The notes below the pieces were generated by a model. It did not search any database. It was not told where the DNA came from and saw only the letters and a program-made list of their open reading frames with translations. The position numbers and the translations under genes are program-made. Positions 45,363 to 54,578 of a DNA stretch of 64,000 nt are shown piece after piece. How positions within the stretch are numbered: position 1 is the stretch's first letter; the number at the start of each line of letters is the position of its first letter. The DNA lies in assembly GCF_014200575.1 (NCBI RefSeq), contig NZ_JACHBZ010000017.1:67488-131487 (forward strand), in the 5' to 3' direction. This DNA comes from Mucilaginibacter saanensis (GTDB lineage: Bacteria; Bacteroidota; Bacteroidia; Sphingobacteriales; Sphingobacteriaceae).

Positions 45363-46324
45363 AGCTTGTTTTTTTTAATACTATTTGATTCAAAATATTT
45401 CTGGTAAATATCGTCGAGTCCATAATTTTTTTGATTGACACCAATCACGTCATAGCCTTTTTCAACCAGGAAACGAACCAGGGCCGCCGTTATGTCGCGC
45501 CTGCTGGTAAATTCCAGTTCATTTTCGTGGATGTTAATCTGGGTAATGGCTTCCCATGCCTGGAGTTCCGGCTCCAGCTGCCATGGCTGCGGAACGGGTT
45601 GTGCTGTCTTAATGGACGTGACATGGCTATCGATGCCGAATAACTGGGCAGACAAAGCACCGATATCTCCCTGTGCCAGCAATTGTCCGTTTACGAAAAT
45701 CCCTACGCGGTCGCACACCTGCTGAACATGGTGTAAATGGTGCGATGAGAGTAGAACGGTGAGCCCCTGCTGCCGGCTCAACTGTTTGATGAGCGCCAGG
45801 AAATCTCTAACCCCGGTGGGGTCGATGCCGAGTGTCGGCTCATCCAGGATGATGACCTCAGGGTTCTTGATCAGCACATCGGCCAGACCAAGACGCTGTT
45901 TCATGCCACGGGAAAAAGCTGAAGTCTTTTTATGTTGGTCTGCGGCAAGGCCCACAACCTCCAGCACTTCGGCCGAACGCTTTTTTAGTTCATTTTCCGG
46001 TATGCCGTTCAGTCTGCCGATATACACCAGATTTTCCAGCGCGGTCATGTTATCATAAAAGCCAACACTGTCCGGCATGTAGCCTACTTTTTTCTTAACC
46101 TGTATCGGACTGCTGGTCGCGTTATGCCCGCAAACAAAAGCGGTACCACTCGTCGGGTCGGTAAGCCCGAGCATCATCAATATGGTGGTAGTTTTGCCGG
46201 CTCCGTTAGGCCCCAGCAATCCGAAGATCTCGCCCTTGTCTATGTCAAGGTTTAAACCATCTACCGCTTTAACAGCGCCATATTGTTTGGTTAAGCCCTT
46301 TAATTGTATAATAGGATCTTTCAT
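45359..46324 (-). CDS. ABC transporter ATP-binding protein
   Basis: The 321-residue ATPase shows Walker A GLLGPNGAGKTTT, the signature SRGMKQRLGLAD, Walker B VIILDEPTLGID and a switch His (SSHHLHHVQ). It has the C-terminal regulatory extension common to ABC-2 type exporters. It is translated with the permease (4-bp overlap) and follows the NEW3 gene by 23 bp. Confidence 0.95.
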   Translation of the reverse strand: MKDPIIQLKGLTKQYGAVKAVDGLNLDIDKGEIFGLLGPNGAGKTTTILMMLGLTDPTSGTAFVCGHNATSSPIQVKKKVGYMPDSVGFYDNMTALENLVYIGRLNGIPENELKKRSAEVLEVVGLAADQHKKTSAFSRGMKQRLGLADVLIKNPEVIILDEPTLGIDPTGVRDFLALIKQLSRQQGLTVLLSSHHLHHVQQVCDRVGIFVNGQLLAQGDIGALSAQLFGIDSHVTSIKTAQPVPQPWQLEPELQAWEAITQINIHENELEFTSRRDITAALVRFLVEKGYDVIGVNQKNYGLDDIYQKYFESNSIKKNKL

Positions 46325-46347
46325 TGGTAAAAAATCGATTGGCTGTT

Positions 46348-47205
46348 TTATCTTCTGCCATATTTACGAATGAGGTAATAAACGATGCCGACGGCCAGCA
46401 GGATGACCAAAACGCCGATCCAGCCGGAAAGCAAGGACGTTTTGACCGCCAGCCGGAAAGCGACCTGTGAGTTGGTATTGCTATTAGTCGCCGTAAAGTT
46501 GGCAGCATAGTCCCCGGCAATGGTTTTGTCCGGCACTTTTACAGTCGCTTTAACATCGATGGTTTTCCCGGCTTCCAGTTGTTTGATATTCGCGGGTTCA
46601 AAAGTAGATTCCCAGCCGGTAGGCAACTGTGCGGTAACCTGGAGGTCATTCAACGGCAGCGTGCCGGTGTTTTTGACGGTCAGCTGCAACTCTTTTTGGC
46701 TGCCCGAAGTTACTTCGTCGCTTAATCTTCCGGTAGGTGTGCTTAGTGCCAGGCTGTAGGAGCCTTTAACTACGGCTTCCAGGTTCAGCGATAGGGTGTC
46801 GGAACCGGATACGGCTTTGATCGGAATCTTGTATTTTTTCGGGGAGGCGGTAGCCGTAGCATTGATCTCAATGGCGATGTCCTGTGTTTTGCCTGCGTCC
46901 ATGTTGATGGAAGTAACCTGGCTGCCGTCCACCTTGTAGGCAATTGTCCAACCGAACGGAAGATCAGTTTTCAATTCGTAGATGCGAGCACTCGCCGAAC
47001 CGTTATGCAGCGTTGTACTATAACGGAAGGTTTCGCTGGTCGCAGCCTCGATATTGATCAGTTTGGCGATAAAGCCTGATTTGCCGGCCGGCCAGGTGAC
47101 CGGCTGCTGTTGCGCTTGTGATACGAAGGCGGATGTCAGAAATAATAAGAGAAATGCAAAGCTGCGCGCAGCGCTGAAACGGGTGATAGTGATTTGGGGT
47201 AACAT
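46348..47205 (-). CDS. NEW3-domain membrane-anchored protein
   Basis: A signal peptide (FAFLLLFLTSAFVSQAQ) precedes two or three Ig-like NEW3 (NPCBM-associated) modules (YSTTLHNGSASARIYELKTDLPFGWTIAY; LTVKNTGTLPLNDLQVTAQLPTGWESTFEPANIKQLEAGKT). One C-terminal helix (IGVLVILLAVGIVYYLI) ends in KYGRR. It would be a periplasmic domain tethered to the inner membrane, encoded with an ABC-2 transporter, a pairing seen in other bacteria. The role is unknown. Confidence 0.88.
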   Translation of the reverse strand: MLPQITITRFSAARSFAFLLLFLTSAFVSQAQQQPVTWPAGKSGFIAKLINIEAATSETFRYSTTLHNGSASARIYELKTDLPFGWTIAYKVDGSQVTSINMDAGKTQDIAIEINATATASPKKYKIPIKAVSGSDTLSLNLEAVVKGSYSLALSTPTGRLSDEVTSGSQKELQLTVKNTGTLPLNDLQVTAQLPTGWESTFEPANIKQLEAGKTIDVKATVKVPDKTIAGDYAANFTATNSNTNSQVAFRLAVKTSLLSGWIGVLVILLAVGIVYYLIRKYGRR

Positions 47206-47478
47206 GATCTAACAACTAAAATGGTTAATGATAGCTTTCAAAAAATGCTTTTTTCGATAATTGGTTCAATATTTAAAAATAGACGGTCCAAAGAAAAAAA
47301 GTTGCCTCAAATTTTCAAACAGCTTTAACATTTTTTAACAATTAGCTATTAGCCTGGAGGAGTAAGGCCTGACATCCATTGTTGCCGGGTTATAAAAGAT
47401 CGGGTGTATGAGCGGATTTGTTTGATAAATAGGTAAACTATTGCCAAACAGAGTGATGTTGATTTTTGTAATAGAATT

Positions 47479-49026
47479 ATGGGAAAGACAACGAATACCG
47501 TATTGGCGCGTGACGGAGCACAGCGGGCTCCCTGGCAGTATGGCGCAGCGACTATAATTTCGAAAGCTTTATTTGATACCACCGCCGTTTATGATGCGCT
47601 GATCGTAGGTGCTGGCATTACCGGTATCACAACGGCACTGTTTCTTCAGAAAGCAGGAAAAAAAGTAGTGATCGCCGAAGCGCATAACCCGGGATTTGGA
47701 ACTACCGGCGGGACCAGCGCCCACATCAATACCTTTGCGGATACTACTTATGCGGAAGCAGCGAACGCTTTCGGCGAAGAAGGAGCGCAACTTTTCGCGG
47801 ATGCGATCAACGAAGGTTTTACGACCATTAAATCCAACATTGATACTTACCAGATTGATTGCGATTACGAAATCAATCCTGGCTACCTGTATGCAGAAAT
47901 CGGGGACGAGGCCAAACAACTCGACGAGATCTACAATGGCGCCTTAAAAGTAGGTGTGCCTGTAAACTATACGGAAGAAGTGCCGACACCGGTAAAATAT
48001 TTAAAGGCCCTGGTTTTCGATGGGCAGGCACAGTTTCACCCGTTAAAATATTTGCGGGGTTTACAAAAAGCTTACCTGGAAGCAGGTGGTATAGTTTTGG
48101 AAAATACGTTGGTAACCGGTATCGAAACTGATAATGGCGTACATACCGCGCATTCGCCAACAGGTGTTATCAGGGCTAAAACGGTGATTTACGCTACGCA
48201 TATGCCGCCCAATATCAATTTGTTCAATTTTGAGTGCGCCCCTTACCGCAGTTATGTACTGGGCCTGAAATTAAAAACGGATACTTATCCGGATGCCCTG
48301 GTTTACGATATGCAGGAACCTTATCATTATTTCCGGACACAGGTAATTGACGGGGAGAAACTCTTGATCGCCGGTGGTAATGATCATAAAACGGGTCATG
48401 CCGACCCGGAAAAAGCCTTTGCCGATCTGGAAAAATACATCCGGAAATATTATAACGTGTCGTCGGTTAAATACCGCTGGTCATCACAATATTATGTACC
48501 TGTGGACGGCCTTCCTTATATCGGACAGATGCCGCTGGCGGCGGATGGTATTTACTGCGCAACCGGCTATAACGGTAACGGGATGATGCTGGGCAGTATC
48601 GCCGGCAAAATACTCAGCGACCTGGCTAGGAGACGGCCCAATAGATATCAGGAATTGTTCAGTCCTTCACGGATCAAACCAGTGGATAGCTTCAGCGAAT
48701 TTGTTAAAGAAAATGCGGATGTAGCTTACCACTTTATAGCAGACAGGTTTCATATCCACGAAACGGATTCATTAAAACGGCTTCAGCGAGGTACCGGCAA
48801 GGTGCTGGAAGTAGACGGTGAGAAGATAGCGGCATACCGGGATGAAAAAGGAGCCGTCCACGCGCTCAGTCCGGTTTGTACGCACGCGGGCTGTATCGTG
48901 AACTGGAACGGTGAAGAAAAAAGCTGGGACTGCCCCTGCCACGGTGCACGTTATGATATTGACGGAAATATATTGACAGGACCGGCAACCAAAAACCTAC
49001 CCAAGATCAGCAACGATGAAAACTAA
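47479..49026 (+). CDS. FAD-dependent oxidoreductase with C-terminal Rieske domain
   Basis: The 515-residue protein has a DAO-type Rossmann fold (DALIVGAGITGITTALFLQKAG, then GTTGGTSAHINTF) and, at the C-terminus, a Rieske [2Fe-2S] site: CTHAGC and CPCHGARYDIDG (about 478-500). This layout is typical of DadA-like proteins with a Rieske tail. It would oxidise an amine or similar substrate and pass electrons to the cluster. It overlaps the next membrane protein gene by 11 bp. GATTTTTG at 47461-47468, one base off TAnnTTTG, could be its -7 element. Confidence 0.92.
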   Translation: MGKTTNTVLARDGAQRAPWQYGAATIISKALFDTTAVYDALIVGAGITGITTALFLQKAGKKVVIAEAHNPGFGTTGGTSAHINTFADTTYAEAANAFGEEGAQLFADAINEGFTTIKSNIDTYQIDCDYEINPGYLYAEIGDEAKQLDEIYNGALKVGVPVNYTEEVPTPVKYLKALVFDGQAQFHPLKYLRGLQKAYLEAGGIVLENTLVTGIETDNGVHTAHSPTGVIRAKTVIYATHMPPNINLFNFECAPYRSYVLGLKLKTDTYPDALVYDMQEPYHYFRTQVIDGEKLLIAGGNDHKTGHADPEKAFADLEKYIRKYYNVSSVKYRWSSQYYVPVDGLPYIGQMPLAADGIYCATGYNGNGMMLGSIAGKILSDLARRRPNRYQELFSPSRIKPVDSFSEFVKENADVAYHFIADRFHIHETDSLKRLQRGTGKVLEVDGEKIAAYRDEKGAVHALSPVCTHAGCIVNWNGEEKSWDCPCHGARYDIDGNILTGPATKNLPKISNDEN

Positions 49027-49480
49027 GGAAATATTAGCCGGCGGAATTACCGGTACAACTTTCATGACCCTGTTCAGCTACCTCATTTCGCTGGCCGATG
49101 GCGAAAACTTCAGCGAACCGGAGCGCCTCGGACAACTGGCTGGCCGTCTCATTCCGAAACTGGACAAGCAGCAGAGTCAGGCTTTAGGCTGGCTCGGTCA
49201 TTATGGGGTAGGCCTGCTTTTTGCACTAGTCTATGTGGAGCTTTGGCGGCGCGGAAAATTAAAACCTGATCTGAAAACGAACCTTTGGCTGGGTGGCTTA
49301 AGTGGCTTGCTGGCGGTCGTAGTCTGGAAAGCCACATTTAAAATGCACCCGCTGCCACCTTCGTTAAGTTTTAATAAATATTACCTGCAACTCGTTCCGG
49401 CTCATCTGGTCTTTGCAGTCTTCGCCGGGATCGGTTATCAAATCTTAAAAAGAGTAAACCATGCTGCAGATCATCAATAA
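49016..49480 (+). CDS. Small membrane protein, DUF1440/YagU-like
   Basis: The 154-residue protein has about four hydrophobic helices (AGGITGTTFMTLFSYLISLA; GHYGVGLLFALVYVELW; WLGGLSGLLAVVVWKATF; LVPAHLVFAVFAGIGYQIL). The start resembles YagU/DUF1440-type proteins, which is a weak call. It is sandwiched between a flavin/Rieske gene (11-bp overlap) and a GH130-like gene (20-bp overlap), so all three are translated together. Confidence 0.65.
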   Translation: MKTKEILAGGITGTTFMTLFSYLISLADGENFSEPERLGQLAGRLIPKLDKQQSQALGWLGHYGVGLLFALVYVELWRRGKLKPDLKTNLWLGGLSGLLAVVVWKATFKMHPLPPSLSFNKYYLQLVPAHLVFAVFAGIGYQILKRVNHAADHQ

Positions 49481-50546
49481 ACCGGAAAAAGACAAGAAAG
49501 ATCTGGCCCAACGTTTCCCGGAAAACCCTTTGTTATTACCGAAAGACCTTGCGCCCAGTGCCGGTGGTTTACAAATCATTAGTCTGCTGAATCCGGGCGT
49601 ATTCCGTTACAGGAGGAAAATATGGCTCCTGGTCAGGGTAGCAGAAGGGGCTGTGCAAAAGGAAGGTGTACTCTTTTTCCCCGCCCTGAACGCGACCGGG
49701 AATACCGAGATCATCGAAGTACCATTAAACGATCCCGACCTGGTTGCCATCGATGCCCGGGTAATCAGTTATAAAGGCCTGGATTACCTGACCACAATCT
49801 CACATTTACGCTTATTATCCAGTGATGATGGTGTGCATTTCACCGAGCCGGGAGACTATGCTCCCCTATTTGGACAGGGTTACCTGGAACGGTTCGGCAT
49901 CGAAGATTGCCGGGTGAGCCAGCTAGGTGATACTTATTATCTGACCTATACCGCAGTATCTGATAGTGGTGTTGGCGTAGGTTTGCAAACCACCAGAGAT
50001 TGGCAACACTTTGAAAATGCGGGCATGATCCTGCCGCCGCATAATAAAGACTGCGCCATCTTTGAAGAAACCATCAACGGTAAGTATTATTGCCTGCACC
50101 GGCCGAGCAGCAAAGAGATTGGCGGCAATTATATCTGGCTGGCCGAATCTTCCGACGGCAGGCAATGGGGGAACCATCAATGCCTGATCAAGACCCGGCC
50201 CGGCCTTTGGGACAGCGCACGCGTCGGTGCCGGGGCGGCACCGATCCGTACCGGGCAGGGTTGGCTGGCGATTTATCACGGTGCCAATACAGAGCACCAG
50301 TATTGCCTGGGTGCTTTCCTGATGGATTTGGCTAATCCTTCGAAGATCATTTCACGTACCGTTGAACCTATTATGGTGCCTACGGAGCCATATGAATTAA
50401 GCGGCTTTTTTGGGCATGTAGTTTTTACCAACGGGCACCTGATTGATGGTGACCGCTTGACGATGTACTATGGCGCGGCAGATGAGTTCGTGTGCGGCGC
50501 GCATTTTTCCATCAGTGCAATACTGGAACAATTGGTTTCTTATTAG
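49461..50546 (+). CDS. GH130-like glycoside phosphorylase/hydrolase
   Basis: The 361-residue protein has a five-bladed propeller pattern with FRYRRKIWLLVRVAEG, LERFGIEDCRVSQLGDTYYLTYTAVS and WLAIYHGA, matching the GH130 signature around the catalytic Asp and phosphate site. GH130 enzymes usually cleave beta-mannosides with phosphate. The subfamily and substrate are not clear. It is in an overlapping operon with a flavin/Rieske oxidoreductase, not with carbohydrate transporters, which is unusual. Confidence 0.85.
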   Translation: MLQIINKPEKDKKDLAQRFPENPLLLPKDLAPSAGGLQIISLLNPGVFRYRRKIWLLVRVAEGAVQKEGVLFFPALNATGNTEIIEVPLNDPDLVAIDARVISYKGLDYLTTISHLRLLSSDDGVHFTEPGDYAPLFGQGYLERFGIEDCRVSQLGDTYYLTYTAVSDSGVGVGLQTTRDWQHFENAGMILPPHNKDCAIFEETINGKYYCLHRPSSKEIGGNYIWLAESSDGRQWGNHQCLIKTRPGLWDSARVGAGAAPIRTGQGWLAIYHGANTEHQYCLGAFLMDLANPSKIISRTVEPIMVPTEPYELSGFFGHVVFTNGHLIDGDRLTMYYGAADEFVCGAHFSISAILEQLVSY

Positions 50547-50604
50547 CATCGAAAGTTCTTCAGCAACGCTGCGGACCATCGAACTACCGCAGGAAAATAA
50601 AAAA

Positions 50605-50626
50605 GGCCGCCCTGGCAAAGGCGGCC
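50605..50626 (-). terminator. Terminator downstream of the DUF4142 gene
   Basis: GGCCGCC (50605-50611) and GGCGGCC (50620-50626) form a strong 7-bp stem with an 8-base loop. The minus strand continues with a T-run (the plus strand has AATAAAAAA just before), so it serves the DUF4142 gene. Confidence 0.75.
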
Positions 50627-50644
50627 GCTTCATAAGCTTATGCT

Positions 50645-51226
50645 TTATTTCATGCTGTCATGGATCTTTTGGATCGCGTCGAGGTGCATTTTTAAGGTTG
50701 GTAATGTCTTCACCGCAAATGCTTTCAAATCCGGGTCCTTTAGGTTTTTAGTGGCATCCTCAAATTCTTTGATGTCGTTTTTGTGATCTTCGATCATATT
50801 ATCAACATAGGCTTTATCAAAGTCCGCGCCTGATTTTGAAGAAAGATTGTCTTTCACCTTTTGTTCGTCACTATCTATCGTTGCTGGCAAGGTGATCCCT
50901 TTGGATTTTGCAAGGGCCTTCATTTCCTCGTTGGCTTTGCTATGGTCACTGACCATCATGCCACCGAAATCTTTAACTTTTTGGTTGGCAGCTTTTTGCT
51001 GGGCGAGCGTGCCGAGCTCGACTTCTGCCATACCGCCATTAGCCGCCGCCACGGCAAATTTCGCATCGTCCTTGTCGACTGCTGATGCGGATGAATCCTT
51101 TTTGGCCGTATCAGCTTTTGCTGTATTCGCGCTGTCTGCGCTGGCTTTGCTGTCCTTGTTGCCGCTGCAGGCCTGTACCATACAGGCGACACCTGCGATC
51201 AGGCTGATGTACATGAGCTTTTTCAT
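50645..51226 (-). CDS. DUF4142 ferritin-like lipoprotein
   Basis: The 193-residue protein has a lipoprotein signal (VACMVQAC), a Ser/Ala/Asp-rich linker, and the DUF4142 helical bundle: FAVAAANGGMAEVELGTLAQQKAANQKVKDFGGMMVSDHSKANEEMKALAKSKG and YVDNMIEDHKNDIKEFEDA. DUF4142 belongs to the ferritin-like fold; metal binding is not proven. It is in the stress-gene island and has its own terminator. Confidence 0.9.
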   Translation of the reverse strand: MKKLMYISLIAGVACMVQACSGNKDSKASADSANTAKADTAKKDSSASAVDKDDAKFAVAAANGGMAEVELGTLAQQKAANQKVKDFGGMMVSDHSKANEEMKALAKSKGITLPATIDSDEQKVKDNLSSKSGADFDKAYVDNMIEDHKNDIKEFEDATKNLKDPDLKAFAVKTLPTLKMHLDAIQKIHDSMK

Positions 51227-51264
51227 GGTGTGTGTGTTTGATTTGTATCTCTTTTATCGTTAAG

Positions 51265-51687
51265 CTATTTTATACCAAGTATTTCCAGCGTCCTTTCATC
51301 GCGTTCGCCATGATAGAACTTGTCCAGTACACGGCTAAAAACCGGGAAGGTCGCCGGCACAGCATCAAATAGGGTCATTGACGACTTCAGCTTGAGGTCG
51401 TCGGGGCTACCGAAAACAGCATGCGGGTCATTTGTTTCCAATTCCAGCAGCGCTTTACAGATAGTCGTCAGCCGCAGCCCGAGTTCCGGGTCCATCAGCA
51501 GGTCTCCCGCCTCCTTGATATCTTTTATGGCGTAAAAACGTGACATTTCGGTCATGCCCAAACCCGCGATCTGCGGGAAGATATACCACATCCAGTGGCC
51601 TTGCTTGCGGCCGTCTTTGATTTCCGCCAGCGCGGTATCATAATCACGGTCCAGCGCAGTTTTAAAACGTTGTAAGTGCTCTTTCAT
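51265..51687 (-). CDS. DUF1810 family protein
   Basis: The 140-residue protein starts MKEHLQRFKTALDRDYDTALAEIKDGRKQGHWMWYIFPQIAGLG, the canonical DUF1810 start, then YAIKDIKEAGDLLMDPELGLRLTTICKALL and DPHAVFGSPDDLKLKSSMTLF. The ATG at 51687 is chosen; the frame is open to 51732 but with no homologous residues. It is cytosolic, function unknown; other bacteria carry it in stress operons. Confidence 0.9.
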   Translation of the reverse strand: MKEHLQRFKTALDRDYDTALAEIKDGRKQGHWMWYIFPQIAGLGMTEMSRFYAIKDIKEAGDLLMDPELGLRLTTICKALLELETNDPHAVFGSPDDLKLKSSMTLFDAVPATFPVFSRVLDKFYHGERDERTLEILGIK

Positions 51688-51695
51688 TTTTTTAC

Positions 51696-51869
51696 TTAGT
51701 TGCTTTTCCCCCTGAACAGCGAGATGATCCATATGATAATGGCGATCACGATCACGACTGCTATAATGCCCACCACCGCGCCGGCTTTGAAAATACCTGC
51801 AATGGCGGTACAGCTTGTAAATAAGGCAGCCATCATGAGTATGGCCACCGGCACAATGATTTTTTTCAT
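51696..51869 (-). CDS. Small lipoprotein with a membrane helix
   Basis: The 57-residue product has a lipobox (LFTSC, Cys20) followed by a hydrophobic segment (AVVGIIAVVIVIAIIIWIISLFRGKSN). The ATG at 51869 is preferred to an upstream in-frame start at 51998, which would add residues that read the neighbouring gene in another frame. It is probably an envelope stress peptide. Confidence 0.65.
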   Translation of the reverse strand: MKKIIVPVAILMMAALFTSCTAIAGIFKAGAVVGIIAVVIVIAIIIWIISLFRGKSN

Positions 51870-51885
51870 GGTTATGTTTTTATGT

Positions 51886-52047
51886 TCAGCCTGCGCTGCT
51901 ATTATCCTGTATGTCGTCCGAGGGATAAGTTTCTGTTGATCCGGTATCCAGCTTGACGACGATCTTATCGCCAATAGCGTCAACGACCTCGCCTTCACCT
52001 GAAGGGGTGATCACACGCTGTCCTTTCAAAAATAGGTGCTCATCCAT
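51886..52047 (-). CDS. 53-residue protein coupled to manganese catalase
   Basis: The frame reads MDEHLFLKGQRVITPSGEGEV then VDAIGDKIVVKLDTGSTETYP and SDDIQDNSSAG. The pattern 'KGQRVITPSGEGEVVDAIGDKIVVKLD' looks like a small SH3/KOW-type barrel. Its ATG shares one base with the TAA of the manganese catalase gene (TAATG), which is a strong sign of translational coupling. Function unknown. Confidence 0.75.
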   Translation of the reverse strand: MDEHLFLKGQRVITPSGEGEVVDAIGDKIVVKLDTGSTETYPSDDIQDNSSAG

Positions 52048-52994
52048 TATGCTTGTACCTTTTCAGCGCCATAGGCACTCCATTGAGCGACACCTTTTGG
52101 TTCTGCATTTTTTACTTCAGCGCTTTTGATCTTGCTCATGTCTTTATTGAGTTTTTCGCTTTCTTTTACCTCCGCGCTGAAATCATCCGGCAATTTCGTT
52201 TGGCCTTCTGTTTCCTGTACCTGCGCAATGGGGTCTTCAACGTAATTAAATTCTTTGCCCATGCCTTTGATCTCACCTTCATTCCACGGCCCGCGAATGG
52301 TACCGTCGGATAGGTTGTAAACGTTTTGCAGGTAGCGGGGATCTGCAGCCAATACTCCCGGCGGAAAATTAGGCTGAATGCTGTTCAAAGCTGCCTCAAA
52401 CATTTTATAGTGTGTAACCTCCCGGGTCATCAGGAAGGATAAGGTTTCGTGGATGTACGGATCCTCTGTAAATTTCATCAAATGCTCGTAAACGAGCTTG
52501 GCCCGTGATTCAGAAGCCAGGTTGCTGCGCAGGTCTACGGTCAGGTCGCCGTTGGAGTGGATGTAGGAAGCACACCAGGGAATGCCCTGGCTGTTGCGCG
52601 GGGTGACGCCGCCTCCGGTGATGATGCCAAACTGCGGATTAGCAAATACCGCTTCGTGGATAATATCCTCTTTAGCGGCCTTGCCGTTTAATACCTGCAT
52701 GATTTCGGAACTATCGGCAGCGTTTTTGAGTTCGCCGTTCACACCCTTCAGCAGCATCTGGATGGTAGCGCCCACGATCTCCAGGTGACTGAATTCTTCG
52801 GTGGCGATGTCCATCAGCATATCGTATTTATCCGGGTGCGGAACTTTCGCGCCGAAGGCTTGGGTGAAATATTGCATGGCAGCGGCCAGCTCACCGTTTT
52901 CGCCGCCGAATTGCTCTAATAACAGGTTGGCAAAACGCGGATCGGGACGAGATACCCGGGCATTGAATTGTAGGTCTTTTACGTGGTGAAACAT
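52047..52994 (-). CDS. Manganese (non-heme) catalase
   Basis: The 315-residue protein has the dimanganese ligands in their usual places: Glu35 (ENGELAAAMQYF), Glu67 and His70 (ATEEFSHLE), Glu162 (ASESRAKLVYEHL) and His195 (REVTHYKMFE). It splits hydrogen peroxide in the cytosol. The C-terminal 60 residues are a charged tail (ETEGQTKLPDDFSAEVKESEKLNK) not needed for the core. It is followed by a coupled 53-residue gene. Confidence 0.95.
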   Translation of the reverse strand: MFHHVKDLQFNARVSRPDPRFANLLLEQFGGENGELAAAMQYFTQAFGAKVPHPDKYDMLMDIATEEFSHLEIVGATIQMLLKGVNGELKNAADSSEIMQVLNGKAAKEDIIHEAVFANPQFGIITGGGVTPRNSQGIPWCASYIHSNGDLTVDLRSNLASESRAKLVYEHLMKFTEDPYIHETLSFLMTREVTHYKMFEAALNSIQPNFPPGVLAADPRYLQNVYNLSDGTIRGPWNEGEIKGMGKEFNYVEDPIAQVQETEGQTKLPDDFSAEVKESEKLNKDMSKIKSAEVKNAEPKGVAQWSAYGAEKVQA

Positions 52995-53189
52995 AATATT
53001 ATTTGTTTTAGGTAAATGGATATTGATAAAACTACAGGAGTTGACATTATGTTTTTAATTAATTAAATAATTTTTAAAGAAATATAAAAACAATATTTAA
53101 CTGAAAATAGTTGTTGTACTACCTTTTAAGCGCTTTCCGCAAGCGTTCACAGAGTAGTTAAACCAATTGTTAACGATTATTTTTTTACC

Positions 53190-54578
53190 ATGAATGCAAC
53201 CTCAGCCTGGCTATTGGCTGTTAATTCAAAATTGAACAGTCCCGGCCTGACCGCTGTTTATGAACAGCAGGCAGTACTCCTGCCTTTGCTGGATTATGTA
53301 GAATGGAGCGATGGCCAGCTGGAAGTGATGAAAAAGATCAAGGAAGGCTTGCCCGCTTTTTATAATGAGGAATTTGGCACGATCATGCGCTGGCACCCTA
53401 AAGTGGCCGATAAGATGGAAGGCGAAGAAGAACACAAAAAGCCAATGGTTATGGATTCCTGGTATCTGCATCACCCGCTGCTGAACTTGTCACGCTTGGC
53501 GCTCAAAGGGGATAAAGTTGCCGAAAAGCTGTTCCTGGATTCGCTGGAATTCGCAATAAAGGTGGCCCGTCATTTCAATTACAGGTGGCCGGTGTTTTAT
53601 AAAATGGACACGCTCGAGGTGATCAAAGCGGAAACACAACCTGGAAAAGGCGGTGAAAAGGATGTGCCGGGTTTGTATGCACATGTGATGCTGCAGGCCT
53701 GGGAACTGACAGGCAACAAACGTTATTTGGCCGAAGCTGAAAGAGGCGCTTTAAAACTGCAAGGTTTAGGTTTTGACTTATTCTACCAGGCGAATAATAC
53801 CTCCTTCTCTGCAGGTGCCTTATTACGGCTGTATAAGATCACCCAAAAAGAAGTATATAAAGAGCTCAGTTATTTATGCCTGGCTAATGTGTTCAGGAAC
53901 GTAAAACTCTGGGACTGCAATTATGGCTACGGGCGAAATTTCCCATCGTTTTTTGCCCTGTTCCCGCTGAACGATGCTCCCTATACGGCGGTTTACGAGG
54001 AGCAGGAAGTCTTCTGTGCCTTTCATGATTACCTTCGGCATGCCGAAGGTCTCGATATTCTGCCTTCCCTGCGTTTGCTGATGGCCGAATACATACGGTT
54101 CCTGGTGGAACGCGCGGTTTACTACTATCCGACGATGCTGCCGAAGGCGATGTTGTCAGACGAGGTCAAGACTGGTGAAGTCGACCCGAACCTGTGGATC
54201 GCGCTGGAGGATATGCATGACGGCTGGGAGAAATCCGGCGAAGTTGGGCAGGAGGTTTACGGCGCGGGAAATGCTTTCGGTATCCTCCCACGCCATTATA
54301 TGCAGGTGGAAGATGAGCCCTTTATGATCTATACTGATTACCCCACTTATGGCTTCTCGCCAAAAAAGCACCGTCCGGCCAGATTCAGGCTGGCGGGAGA
54401 TGCACGGCTTAATTGCCGCCTGATGCTGGTTAAAACGGATAAAGGTAAAATGCCGGAATTTACGGTGATGTTGAACGACGATAAAGAGCCTGCTAAAGGC
54501 AAAAAAACAAAAGAAGGCCACCTGGAGTTTACCATCCCCGGTGACAGTGAAATTCATATCAAATGGAAAGCCTTATGA
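53190..54578 (+). CDS. Predicted (alpha/alpha) toroid protein, possibly glycosidase-like
   Basis: The 462-residue soluble protein has helical pairs typical of six-hairpin glycosidase folds (YLHHPLLNLSRLALKGDKVAEKLFLDSLEFAIKVARHFN; VPGLYAHVMLQAWELTGNKRYLAEAERGALKLQGLG; AGALLRLYKITQKEVYKELSYLCLANVFRN) and a strand-rich C-terminal domain. No catalytic signature is identified. No signal peptide is present, so it would act in the cytosol. Its stop overlaps the iron permease start (ATGA). Confidence 0.6.
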   Translation: MNATSAWLLAVNSKLNSPGLTAVYEQQAVLLPLLDYVEWSDGQLEVMKKIKEGLPAFYNEEFGTIMRWHPKVADKMEGEEEHKKPMVMDSWYLHHPLLNLSRLALKGDKVAEKLFLDSLEFAIKVARHFNYRWPVFYKMDTLEVIKAETQPGKGGEKDVPGLYAHVMLQAWELTGNKRYLAEAERGALKLQGLGFDLFYQANNTSFSAGALLRLYKITQKEVYKELSYLCLANVFRNVKLWDCNYGYGRNFPSFFALFPLNDAPYTAVYEEQEVFCAFHDYLRHAEGLDILPSLRLLMAEYIRFLVERAVYYYPTMLPKAMLSDEVKTGEVDPNLWIALEDMHDGWEKSGEVGQEVYGAGNAFGILPRHYMQVEDEPFMIYTDYPTYGFSPKKHRPARFRLAGDARLNCRLMLVKTDKGKMPEFTVMLNDDKEPAKGKKTKEGHLEFTIPGDSEIHIKWKAL

